This document shows positions 1 through 6,051 of a stretch of DNA of 7,878 nt, in pieces (within the stretch, counting starts at the first letter, position 1; each line of letters starts with the position of its first letter). The position numbers and the translations under genes were made by a program. The notes under the pieces are model-generated. The model made no database searches and was not told where the DNA came from. It worked only from the letters and a program-made list of their open reading frames with translations. Source of the stretch: Syntrophobacterales bacterium (GTDB taxonomy: Bacteria; Desulfobacterota; Syntrophia; Syntrophales; JAAYKM01); the NCBI GenBank assembly GCA_031285215.1, contig JAITWQ010000033.1:1-7878 (forward strand), given 5' to 3'.

Positions 1-647
1 GAAACCATGAGGAGCTGCTTAAAAATCTGAGGTGACTGGGGGAGGGCATAAAAAGTTCCCTGATTTACGCGGCTGGGAACCAAATAATCACGAGCGCCTT
101 CCGGCGTACTTTTCGTCAGAAAGGGCGTTTCGACTTCAATGAAGCCATGGGAGTCAAAATAGCTTCGCGTTGCCGCCGCAACTTTACTTCTCAAGAGGAG
201 ATTCTTCTGAATCTGCGGTCTGCGAAGGTCAAGATAGCGGTATTTCAAACGCACCGTTTCCGAAATATCCTGATTCTCCTCTGCTAAACTGAAGGGCGGC
301 GTTTTCGCTTCATTCAGAATTTCCAGTTCCGTCCCCATAACTTCAATTTTTCCCGTGGACAGGTCATGGTTGATCATGCCTTCCGGCCTTAAGATAACCT
401 TCCCGACAACGGCCAGCACATACTCACTGCGGAGCTTTTTGGCCTCTTCATGGGCTTCCGGAGAGGTTTCGGGATTAAAAACAACCTGAACAAGACCCTC
501 CCTGTCCCGCAAGTCAACAAAAATAAGACCGCCGTGATCTCTCCGGCGATGAACCCATCCCATCAATACGATTTCTTCGTCTGCGTTTTCCGCGCGAACG
601 GCACCGCAGTAATGTGTTCTTTTGCGATTGGTAAATAAACGTGCCAC
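1..647 (-). CDS. aspS: Aspartyl-tRNA synthetase, N-terminal 215 residues (cut by window edge)
   Basis: This class II synthetase attaches aspartate to tRNA in the cytoplasm. The visible part holds the N-terminal OB-fold anticodon-binding domain (about residues 10-115, with [11 protein letters not shown] at 30-40 and DLRDREG at 45-51) and the start of the catalytic core: RYLDLRRP at 137-144, the motif 1 region [20 protein letters not shown] at 168-187, and [15 protein letters not shown] at 199-213. These match the bacterial-type family closely. Full-length proteins are about 590 residues, so roughly two thirds is missing. The start is GTG at 645-647, chosen because GAGG lies 8 nt upstream and the OB fold begins about ten residues in. 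It follows hisS by 18 nt on the same strand, so they are probably cotranscribed. His38 and Gly90 are residues associated with non-discriminating enzymes that also charge tRNA-Asn. Identification is very secure; the specificity is inference. Confidence 0.96.
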   Translation of the reverse strand, partial: MARLFTNRKRTHYCGAVRAENADEEIVLMGWVHRRRDHGGLIFVDLRDREGLVQVVFNPETSPEAHEEAKKLRSEYVLAVVGKVILRPEGMINHDLSTGKIEVMGTELEILNEAKTPPFSLAEENQDISETVRLKYRYLDLRRPQIQKNLLLRSKVAAATRSYFDSHGFIEVETPFLTKSTPEGARDYLVPSRVNQGTFYALPQSPQIFKQLLMV

Positions 648-655
648 CGGCGTAA

Positions 656-661
656 CCTCAC
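656..661 (-). promoter_or_regulatory. Ribosome binding site that decides the GTG start of aspS
   Basis: On the minus strand this reads GTGAGG, with the GAGG core at 656-659 ending 8 nt before the GTG start codon at 645-647. It lies in the 18-nt gap between the hisS stop codon and aspS, so aspS appears to have its own ribosome entry within a joint transcript. No ATG in this frame lies near the expected N-terminus, which supports the GTG start. Confidence 0.7.
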
Positions 662-665
662 TTTT

Positions 666-1913
666 CTATTGAACGATATGGCTTTTCAAATTGTCCAGGG
701 GAACTGTCCGCTGCTTGCTGCTGCCCATATCGCGTAATTCGCCCTCACCTGCCTGAATTTCCCTTTCACCAAGGATGAGGGTGTATAAACTTCCCGATTT
801 ATCGGCCTTTTTCATCTGACTTTTCAGGCTTTTCCCCGCGTAGTCCATTTCCACGCGTATGCCTTCCAGCCGCAGCCGGTTGCAGAGCTTAAAAGCCGCT
901 GCCTGCGCTTCGGAACCCAGGGCTGCGATAAACAGAACAGGCGGAGGCGGAGATTCCTGACGATCCTGCAACAAAGACATGAGCCGTTCAAAACCAATGG
1001 CAAAACCGATCCCCGGAATATCAGGCCCACCAAGATCACGAATCAAACCGTCATAACGTCCGCCGCCGACTACCGCGTTTTGGGAACCCATATGGGGAAC
1101 GGTGATTTCGAACGTTGTCCTCGTGTAGTAATCAAGGCCGCGCACCATGCGGGTGTTCAAATTGTACGGCATCCCGAACATATCCAGACAGGTTCTTACC
1201 TGATTGAAGTGGCAACGGCAGCCCTCACAGATGAAATCAAGGATCGAAGGCGCATCTTGAATGAGACGGCGGCAGGAATCATTTTTGCAGTCAAAGACCC
1301 GCAGGGGATTGTTTACCAGCAGCCTTTGACAATCGGGGCAGAGGGAGTCATGCGTATCCTGAAGAAAGTCAATGACTTTTTGCCTGAAGATCAAGCGGCA
1401 TTCCGGACATCCGAGAGAGTTGATATCCAGGGAAAGATTTTCCAGGCCAACCATTTTGAAAAGATGTACCAACATGAGAATTAATTCCGCATCAGCCTGA
1501 GGTTCTTCCGCCCCCAGCACCTCCACGTCAATCTGATGAAACTGGCGGTACCGCCCCTTTTGAGGCCGCTCCCGGCGAAACATGGGGCCGATGGAAAAGA
1601 GCTTCGTTACGGAACTGCGGCTGAACATGCTGTGTTCGATATAGGCGCGCAAAATGGAGGAGGTCGCCTCCGGCCTGAGGGTTAAACTGTCCTCGCCGCG
1701 ATCGCGGAATGTGTACATCTCCTTTTCTACGATGTCCGTCGTGTCCCCGATTCCTTTTGTAAAGAGTTCCGTTTTTTCCAAAATGGGGACGTGGATCTCC
1801 TGAAAACCGAAGTCTGCAAAAACGCCGCGCACAATCCGCTCCACCTGATGCCAGTGATGCGCCTCTTCCGGCAGAATATCTTTAAAACCTTTAACGGCGG
1901 TAATATTGTTCAT
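666..1913 (-). CDS. hisS: Histidyl-tRNA synthetase with a cysteine-rich insertion
   Basis: This cytoplasmic class II synthetase charges tRNA-His. The 415-residue length is usual. Visible motifs are LRPEAT at 79-84, the motif 2 region RRERPQKGRYRQFHQIDVEV at 113-132, the histidine-binding loop RGLDYYTRT at 258-266, GGGRYDGL at 283-290 and motif 3 GIGFAIGFERL at 301-311. The last 90 or so residues form the anticodon-binding domain. Between motif 2 and the RGLDYY loop, residues 169-234 hold four cysteine pairs (169/172, 192/195, 209/214, 229/232) plus Cys234, suggesting bound zinc. The ATG at 1911-1913 starts a typical N-terminus (ITAVKGFKDILPEE), but the Shine-Dalgarno is weak (GAAAG-like only). 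aspS follows after 18 nt; an AT-rich lipoprotein gene lies 59 nt upstream on the same strand. I found no convincing hisS promoter in that gap, so it may depend on upstream transcription. The identity is certain. Confidence 0.97.
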   Translation of the reverse strand: MNNITAVKGFKDILPEEAHHWHQVERIVRGVFADFGFQEIHVPILEKTELFTKGIGDTTDIVEKEMYTFRDRGEDSLTLRPEATSSILRAYIEHSMFSRSSVTKLFSIGPMFRRERPQKGRYRQFHQIDVEVLGAEEPQADAELILMLVHLFKMVGLENLSLDINSLGCPECRLIFRQKVIDFLQDTHDSLCPDCQRLLVNNPLRVFDCKNDSCRRLIQDAPSILDFICEGCRCHFNQVRTCLDMFGMPYNLNTRMVRGLDYYTRTTFEITVPHMGSQNAVVGGGRYDGLIRDLGGPDIPGIGFAIGFERLMSLLQDRQESPPPPVLFIAALGSEAQAAAFKLCNRLRLEGIRVEMDYAGKSLKSQMKKADKSGSLYTLILGEREIQAGEGELRDMGSSKQRTVPLDNLKSHIVQ

Positions 1914-1972
1914 CGTGTTTCGACTTTCAGGGTGTTACAAAAATGAGAAAAAATAATGGGAAACATGCCAGT

Positions 1973-2395
1973 TTATTTTGATTCTCTCACGTCAACACCA
2001 TATTCTGTGCTTTGCATGGTTCCAATTATTTTTGTTTTCGATGTATCGTACAATTCATAGTTGTGACCGCCGATGAATTCAAATTCAATTTTGGTAAGAT
2101 AATTTACAGTTCCGAAAGTTTTTGCCATTTGAGCTGTGATTTCTTTAGCTTTCTGATGATAGCAGGTGATGATATGTTTACCTTCCTGAATCTGAATGGA
2201 CTTTGGATATTTAAGCGAAGTTTCAATTCCGTCAATAGCCGTGATATAGACAGTTAAATCAGCGATCTTGAGTGTAGCCAGTTCCTTTGCAGGAATCAAA
2301 GGATCAGGTTTATATCCACCGGAAGTTGTTGCGCAACCGGTTATTGTAAACAATGCCACAATTGCCAAAATGATAATTTTGTTAATATTTTTCAT
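1973..2395 (-). CDS. Small lipoprotein of unknown function
   Basis: This 140-residue protein has a lipoprotein signal: Lys2 and Lys6, a hydrophobic stretch at about 7-19, and lipobox ITGC with Cys21 as the lipidated residue. The residue after Cys21 is Ala, not Asp, so by the enterobacterial sorting rule it would go to the outer membrane facing the periplasm. The mature part is about 120 residues with alternating beta-type patterns, a PKSIQIQEGKHIITCYH segment at 64-80 and GHNYELYD at 109-116. This layout recalls small beta-sandwich lipoproteins (a ligand-free PEGA-like look), but I do not recognise the family. The ATG start is supported by GGGAGAG (2403-2409) 7 nt upstream. By hand count about 38% of bases at 1981-2340 are G or C, while sampled hisS lines run 47-60%. 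It lies just upstream of hisS on the same strand. It is a real gene by signal peptide and ribosome site; the function is unknown. Confidence 0.8.
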   Translation of the reverse strand: MKNINKIIILAIVALFTITGCATTSGGYKPDPLIPAKELATLKIADLTVYITAIDGIETSLKYPKSIQIQEGKHIITCYHQKAKEITAQMAKTFGTVNYLTKIEFEFIGGHNYELYDTSKTKIIGTMQSTEYGVDVRESK

Positions 2396-2445
2396 ATTGC
2401 AACTCTCCCTTTTTCAGTTTTTCAAGCACAAGCCGGTAATCTTCG

Positions 2446-2497
2446 GGGCAGAAAACAGGAAAAATAAATGCGTTTTTTACCGTTACGTTTTCTGCTC
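2446..2497. repeat. Intergenic inverted repeat with 9-bp perfect arms
   Basis: GCAGAAAAC at 2448-2456 is the exact reverse complement of GTTTTCTGC at 2487-2495. Outside these arms, 2447/2496 can form a G-U pair and 2446/2497 a G-C pair. The inner loop is about 30 nt and AT-rich, and can pair partly with itself (AAAAA near 2460 with the T-run near 2475). There is no U-tract after the stem on either strand, so it is not a standard intrinsic terminator. On the minus strand it would lie in the lipoprotein 5' leader if transcription starts near 2511. The role is unknown. Confidence 0.5.
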
Positions 2498-2516
2498 AAA
2501 ACCCTATCCACAGTTT

Positions 2517-2525
2517 TGTTATAAT
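2517..2525 (+). promoter_or_regulatory. Extended -10 sequence, possible distal yrbL promoter
   Basis: The plus strand reads TGTTATAAT, a perfect TGnTATAAT extended -10. No TTGACA-like box lies 16-18 nt upstream (CAAAAC is there). Extended -10 promoters can work without one. Transcription from here would give a leader of about 235 nt before yrbL. On the minus strand the same bases give TATAAC, so back-to-back promoters are possible. Confidence 0.3.
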
Positions 2526-2608
2526 CGGAGAAAACTATCATAGCCCCATAAAAAAGGCAATAATAGAGAGAAAGATTTTTTCGGGCATCGCTCACAGGCG
2601 ATTTCCTG

Positions 2609-2637
2609 TTGATATACGCCATGCCGCGTATTATGAT
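2609..2637 (+). promoter_or_regulatory. Sigma70-type promoter for the yrbL-family gene
   Basis: TTGATA (2609-2614) and TATGAT (2632-2637) are separated by exactly 17 nt. Each differs from the consensus by one base. The predicted start of transcription is near 2644, giving a leader of about 123 nt before the ATG at 2767. The spacer holds an inverted repeat, ATACGC (2614-2619) and GCGTAT (2626-2631), which may be a repressor or activator site. It is the best promoter in the intergenic region. Confidence 0.6.
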
Positions 2638-2653
2638 ACTTTTAAGAGACAAA

Positions 2654-2728
2654 GCCGCAAGGTTTAGAGAAGCAGCCGCACGTTTCCGGGCGAATATTTG
2701 CGGTCAGCGGTGAGCCGGCGCTTGCGGC
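2654..2728 (+). repeat. Foldable yrbL leader with two alternating pairs of complementary arms
   Basis: The leader carries GCCGCAAG (2654-2661) and its exact reverse complement CTTGCGGC (2721-2728). Between them are a second GCCGCA (2675-2680) and a TTGCGG (2698-2703). The first arm can therefore pair with either the third or the fourth, and the second arm with either as well, giving mutually exclusive folds. The last arm ends 27 nt before the yrbL Shine-Dalgarno. No T-tract follows, so control, if any, would act on translation or on an mRNA-binding factor. The pairing is seen; the regulatory role is inference. Confidence 0.4.
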
Positions 2729-2755
2729 AGCGAAAAATAACGGAAAATAATTTTC

Positions 2756-2761
2756 AAGAGG
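2756..2761 (+). promoter_or_regulatory. Ribosome binding site deciding the yrbL start
   Basis: AAGAGG lies 5 nt before ATG 2767 and 11 nt before the next in-frame ATG at 2773. Either is possible; 2767 is preferred as the longer one with acceptable spacing. The upstream TTG at 2698 has no such site and would add a basic, low-complexity tail. Confidence 0.6.
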
Positions 2762-2766
2762 AAAAG

Positions 2767-3354
2767 ATGAATATGGTTTTGCTGGACGATACGCTGTTAA
2801 TAGCGCGGGGATTGCATCGCGGATGCTATCGCCATCCATTAATGCCGGATAAATGCGTTAAGGTGCATTTAAAAGAAGAATATAACCAGGAAACCATCAG
2901 GGAAATTAAATATTACCGGCGGATAGCGGATAAAGTATTTCCCGAACCCATAATATCGCAGTATTACGGCACGGTGCAAACTAACTTGGGAACAGGTTAT
3001 ATTTTCGATCTGATTAAGGACTATAACGGAGAGGTATCGAAAACATTGTTACATTACCTGTCAGATAAATCCATGTATTTGAGATATAAAGACGATCTGA
3101 AGCGTGCTTATGGCCGGGTGAAAACTTTGGCGAACCAGTACGCTATCGTGACTATGGGGCTGAAACCTTACAATATTCTCTATCGGCTGAAAAATCAAGA
3201 TAACGGGGAGCTGATCATTGTTGATAATCTGGGATGTTCCAATTTAATTCCCCTTGCTTATTATTTTGATTATTTTGCCAGACAGAAGCTGTCCCGGCGA
3301 TTTAATCAGTTTGAAAAGGCGCTGCAGGACGAACTCAATGCCGTCATTACTTAA
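2767..3354 (+). CDS. yrbL: YrbL-family (PhoP network) kinase-like protein
   Basis: This 195-residue protein has the hallmarks of the YrbL family (Escherichia coli YrbL is about 210 residues, under PhoP control). Segments match in order: GLHRGCYRHP at 15-24 (glycine-loop position), CVKVHLK at 30-36 with Lys32 as candidate ATP-binding lysine, Glu46 in TIREIKYY, YYGTVQTNLGTGYIFDLI at 66-83, IVTMGLKPYNIL at 127-138 and IVDNLGCSNLIPLA at 151-164, where Asp153 corresponds to the DFG aspartate. The fold is protein-kinase-like, but the catalytic-loop aspartate of the HRD motif is replaced by Gly131 (Ser in E. coli YrbL as I recall it), while Lys133 and Asn136 remain. It has no signal peptide or membrane segment, so it should be cytoplasmic. 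It has its own promoter and converges with comEC 26 nt away. Biochemical function is unknown even in E. coli. Sampled lines are 37-42% G+C, lower than hisS. Family assignment is strong. Confidence 0.88.
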   Translation: MNMVLLDDTLLIARGLHRGCYRHPLMPDKCVKVHLKEEYNQETIREIKYYRRIADKVFPEPIISQYYGTVQTNLGTGYIFDLIKDYNGEVSKTLLHYLSDKSMYLRYKDDLKRAYGRVKTLANQYAIVTMGLKPYNILYRLKNQDNGELIIVDNLGCSNLIPLAYYFDYFARQKLSRRFNQFEKALQDELNAVIT

Positions 3355-3380
3355 TGCGCGGCGCCATAAAGCGATGGGAT

Positions 3381-5942
3381 TTAACGGACATATTGGTCGT
3401 AGCGGATGTAGTGGCCGTCTGTCTCTAAGAAAAGGGCTCCGTTCCAATCCGTGCGCATGATGCGGATGTTTCGCCTTTCGTAGCGCTCCAATGTATGGGG
3501 ATGGGGGAGGCGGTAAATATTGTCAAGGCCGCAACTGATGAGGGCGACGTTTGGTTTGACTTCATCAAGAAAAATGTCGGTGCTGGAGGTGCGGCTTCCA
3601 TGGTGCGGAACAAGAAGAACGTCGCTTTTGAGGTCATGGCGTGAGTTGACCAGTCTTTTTTCTGTGGCGATGGAAATATCACCCGGTATCAAAATGGTGA
3701 TCTCTCCGAAGCGCAGTTTTAAAACAAGGGAGCGGTTGTTTACCGCCGTGTAGTCTGATTGCTTGTCCGGGAATTTTTCCGGGTTCAAAATGGTGAGGCG
3801 GAGATTATTCACCGTTCGTTCCGGTGAATTTTCATTTTGCATCGTCAGGGGTATTTTTTTCCGGGCGATAATATCACGCATAGTTTGATATGTGTCATCG
3901 GGAACATCTTCTCCGTTTATCCACACTTCTCCCACGGGGAAATTTTTGAGAATGTAAATTAATCCGCTCAAATGGTCCGCGTGGGGGTGGGTGAGGATCA
4001 TGATGTCTATCTTCCTTATCTTTTTATGCAGGAGAAAAGGAATGATGACGTGACGTCCCATATCGAAGGTGCTGCCTTCAAATCCACCGCCGTCAATGAG
4101 GATGGTTTTGTCTCCGGGTACCTGTATGACGGCGCAGCTGCCCTGTCCCACATCAACAACGGTCATTTCGAGGTTTTTCAGGGATGGCCTGTCAAGATAG
4201 TTGTACAGTAAAAAAACAGCGGACAGGAAGATCATCGTCAGGGAAATCCATCCTCTTTTGTTTCTCCATTGAAGAGAATGATGCCGATCCCTTTTGAACG
4301 TGGATACAGCGCCCACGAAGAGCAAGAGGATAACGTAATAGCCGATAATTTCCATTCCCGTTGGAGACGGTATCAAAAAGGATGAGTAAGGCAGTGAGGC
4401 AAAAAAGGTAACCAGATAAATTGATATCTTTACAAGATAAGTGGCGACAAAGACCAGAATAAGGCACAAAGGTTCGCCAAGGGGATAAAGGATAATAAAG
4501 AGCAGGCATACCGGTGTCGCCATGATCGCAAGAACAGGAATGACGACGGTGTTCGCCAGCAGTGACACAAAGGAAATACGATGAAAGTGGTAAGCAATGA
4601 CCGGTATGGTAGCCAGGGTCGCGCTTACGGAGACAAGGAGAAAAATGATAAAACTTTTTGTCCCTTTGTCCTTGAAGCGCCGGAATATTGATTCCTCGTT
4701 TCTACCGGCCTGACGTTCCGAAAATAAATGCTGCAATTTTTCCGGAAGGTAGAGTATGGCCGCCACAGCAACAAAAGAGAGCTGAAAAGCCACATCAAAA
4801 AGGGATGTGGGTTCAAAGACAAGAATGATAATGGCGGCCAGGATCAGGGCGTTAAAGGCGTCTTTTGTTTTGCGGAACAGAATGGCGGTCATCAGCGTAA
4901 TCGCCATTAAGGCTGCCCGCATAACGGGTGTTCCCATGCCGGCAATGCCCGCGTAGATAAAGATGGGAAGCAGAGAAAGGGCGTAGGAAACCTTGTTTAT
5001 GTTCCATCTCAGCAAAAGACGGGGAAAAATCTTAAGCAGCGAGCGAAAGAAGAGAAGGGAAAAGAAGGCGACTAAGCCGACATGAAGCCCCGATATGGCG
5101 ATAATATGAGTTGTTCCCGTTTGATTAAAGCTTTCCCGCAAATCATCGGGAATGGTTCTTTGTTCTCCCAGTGTTAAAGCGAGGATGACATCCCGTTCCG
5201 GCGGCGGTATGCGCTGCCAGATGAAATCCCTCAGTTTATCCCGGTATTTCTCCAGGGCTGTTTGGAGAAACTGGCCTTGTCCTCGCCGGAAGAGAATCAT
5301 GTCCGGTTCACGGGAGATTGTACCGCGAAAATAGATATTCTGGCGCGCCAGATACTTTCTGTAATCAAATCCACCGGGATTTTTGAAATTTTCCGGCCTT
5401 TTCAGGACAGCGCGAAATTGAACGTAGTCCCCGTAATGAAAGGGAGGCAATCCCCTTGTTTTAATAATGACACGCCCGGGAATATTCCTGGCGCCATCTT
5501 CTCCCAGAGAATGAACTTCGGAGAGGATGTACTCCGCCTGATTTTCAGGCAAAGGGGAAAATTTTTCAATAAATCCCCGATATGTTATCTTTTGTTTCGC
5601 CATCTGCTGCTGTTCTGCCGCGCCGATGCCCTGCGGATCCTGTAAAGAGTAAGGAATCATACAGAATATGCCGATGAAAATAAGGATCAGATGCAAAGGG
5701 ATGAAAGCCGCTGTTTTATTTTTCCTGCGAATAGCCAGCAGCAATCCCAGAAAAAGGAAAAGGAGGCAAGAGGCGATTATTGTATGGGACAAATGAAAGG
5801 TATTCCCAAGTAAAATACCGCCGCTGAAAGACAGGAAAAAGGGGAGAAGGGGGTAGCGAAGGCAAGATGAAGCCCCTTGTCTTATCTTTTGCATGGCCTT
5901 TGATAAGACAGGAAATATCATTATGCTCGCTTGAGAATACAT
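3381..5942 (-). CDS. comEC: ComEC/Rec2 DNA-uptake channel, full length
   Basis: ComEC forms the inner-membrane pore for single-stranded DNA during natural transformation. Numbered from this start (853 residues), all three domains are present: an N-terminal membrane pair and OB-like DUF4131 region (about 28-200), the multi-helix competence domain with GTTHIIAISGLHVGL at 276-290 and QLSFVAVAAI at 387-396, and a C-terminal metallo-beta-lactamase domain with VDVGQGS at 596-602, THPHADHLSG at 651-660, PGD at 753-755 and PHHGS at 779-783. The metal ligands look intact, so the domain may be an active nuclease that degrades the non-transported strand. ATG 5940-5942 is chosen for its AGGT site 7 nt upstream; ATGs at 5921 and 5894 are alternatives, the last giving a family-typical short N-terminus but with poor ribosome spacing. 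It is divergent from pilS and convergent with yrbL. Identity is certain; the exact start is not. Confidence 0.95.
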   Translation of the reverse strand: MYSQASIMIFPVLSKAMQKIRQGASSCLRYPLLPFFLSFSGGILLGNTFHLSHTIIASCLLFLFLGLLLAIRRKNKTAAFIPLHLILIFIGIFCMIPYSLQDPQGIGAAEQQQMAKQKITYRGFIEKFSPLPENQAEYILSEVHSLGEDGARNIPGRVIIKTRGLPPFHYGDYVQFRAVLKRPENFKNPGGFDYRKYLARQNIYFRGTISREPDMILFRRGQGQFLQTALEKYRDKLRDFIWQRIPPPERDVILALTLGEQRTIPDDLRESFNQTGTTHIIAISGLHVGLVAFFSLLFFRSLLKIFPRLLLRWNINKVSYALSLLPIFIYAGIAGMGTPVMRAALMAITLMTAILFRKTKDAFNALILAAIIILVFEPTSLFDVAFQLSFVAVAAILYLPEKLQHLFSERQAGRNEESIFRRFKDKGTKSFIIFLLVSVSATLATIPVIAYHFHRISFVSLLANTVVIPVLAIMATPVCLLFIILYPLGEPLCLILVFVATYLVKISIYLVTFFASLPYSSFLIPSPTGMEIIGYYVILLLFVGAVSTFKRDRHHSLQWRNKRGWISLTMIFLSAVFLLYNYLDRPSLKNLEMTVVDVGQGSCAVIQVPGDKTILIDGGGFEGSTFDMGRHVIIPFLLHKKIRKIDIMILTHPHADHLSGLIYILKNFPVGEVWINGEDVPDDTYQTMRDIIARKKIPLTMQNENSPERTVNNLRLTILNPEKFPDKQSDYTAVNNRSLVLKLRFGEITILIPGDISIATEKRLVNSRHDLKSDVLLVPHHGSRTSSTDIFLDEVKPNVALISCGLDNIYRLPHPHTLERYERRNIRIMRTDWNGALFLETDGHYIRYDQYVR

Positions 5943-5959
5943 CTTAATACCTGTATAAT
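5931..5959 (+). promoter_or_regulatory. Strong sigma70-type promoter for pilS-pilR
   Basis: TTGAGA (5931-5936) and a perfect TATAAT (5954-5959) are separated by exactly 17 nt. Transcription would start near 5966, giving a leader of about 122 nt before the kinase start at 6088. The -35 box lies inside the first codons of comEC as called here, and the -10 box covers the comEC ribosome site, so the two divergent genes share this control region. A second possible -35, TTGACC at 6022-6027, has only a poor -10 (AATAAG, 6045-6050). Confidence 0.6.
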
Positions 5960-5980
5960 ACCTATCTGTTTTGCATGATA

Positions 5981-6008
5981 TTTGTATGGAAAATCCCTTG
6001 CGGGACAA
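5981..6008 (-). promoter_or_regulatory. Weak candidate comEC promoter
   Basis: On the minus strand TTGTCC (6003-6008) and TACAAA (5981-5986) are 16 nt apart, each matching the sigma70 boxes at four of six positions. Transcription would start near 5974 and give a leader of about 32 nt before ATG 5942. The match is poor and other positions are possible. Confidence 0.22.
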
Positions 6009-6009
6009 T

Positions 6010-6042
6010 CGTTTTGTCTGGTTGACCAGGAATGTACAAACG
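6010..6042 (+). repeat. Compound inverted repeat in the pilS leader
   Basis: CGTTTTGT (6010-6017) pairs with ACAAACG (6036-6042), with one bulged T, around an inner hairpin CTGG (6018-6021), TTGA loop, CCAG (6026-6029). Six unpaired bases (6030-6035) sit on the right side. The inner part reads as a 12-bp palindrome CTGGTTGACCAG at DNA level, so it could also be an operator. Pairing is seen; role is unknown. Confidence 0.4.
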
Positions 6043-6051
6043 AAAATAAGC

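Larger units (their letters stand above)
2396..2766. other. 371-nt divergent intergenic region between the lipoprotein gene and yrbL
   Basis: No convincing gene lies here; the short open frames on both strands have no ribosome sites or recognisable products. It holds the lipoprotein ribosome site (2403-2409), a long inverted repeat (2446-2497), an extended -10 sequence (2517-2525), a good two-box promoter towards yrbL (2609-2637) and a GC-rich foldable leader (2654-2728). The minus-strand promoter for the lipoprotein could not be fixed: TATAAC on the minus strand (2518-2523) is the best -10, but it has no matching -35. Confidence 0.6.

Noticed and set aside
1080..1484. Open frame of 134 codons on the plus strand, antisense to hisS.
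   Set aside because: It lies wholly inside a certain hisS gene, has no ribosome site and shows no recognisable motif; it mirrors the hisS codon pattern.
1955..1970. Minus-strand TGGCATGTTTCCCATT resembles a sigma54 -24/-12 element before hisS.
   Set aside because: The -12 GC is absent at the required distance from GG (AT is there instead).
1921..1972. Possible intrinsic terminator between the lipoprotein gene and hisS (minus strand, with a T-run).
   Set aside because: The stem before the T-run (TGG/CCA) is only 3 bp, too short to terminate.
2504..2512. CTATCCACA, an 8 of 9 match to a DnaA box.
   Set aside because: A single box with no second copy, no AT-rich unwinding region and no origin genes nearby; chance matches are common.
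2660..2665. GGTTTA, a PhoP-box half-site near the yrbL promoter.
   Set aside because: PhoP boxes need a second half-site 5 nt further on; GCAGCC is found there instead.
2698..2766. Longer yrbL start at TTG 2698.
   Set aside because: It would add 23 basic residues absent from the family, has no Shine-Dalgarno, and competes with a well-placed ATG at 2767.
3355..3380. Bidirectional terminator between yrbL and comEC.
   Set aside because: The 26-nt gap holds only a GGCGCC palindrome and no T-run on either strand; no terminator could be supported.
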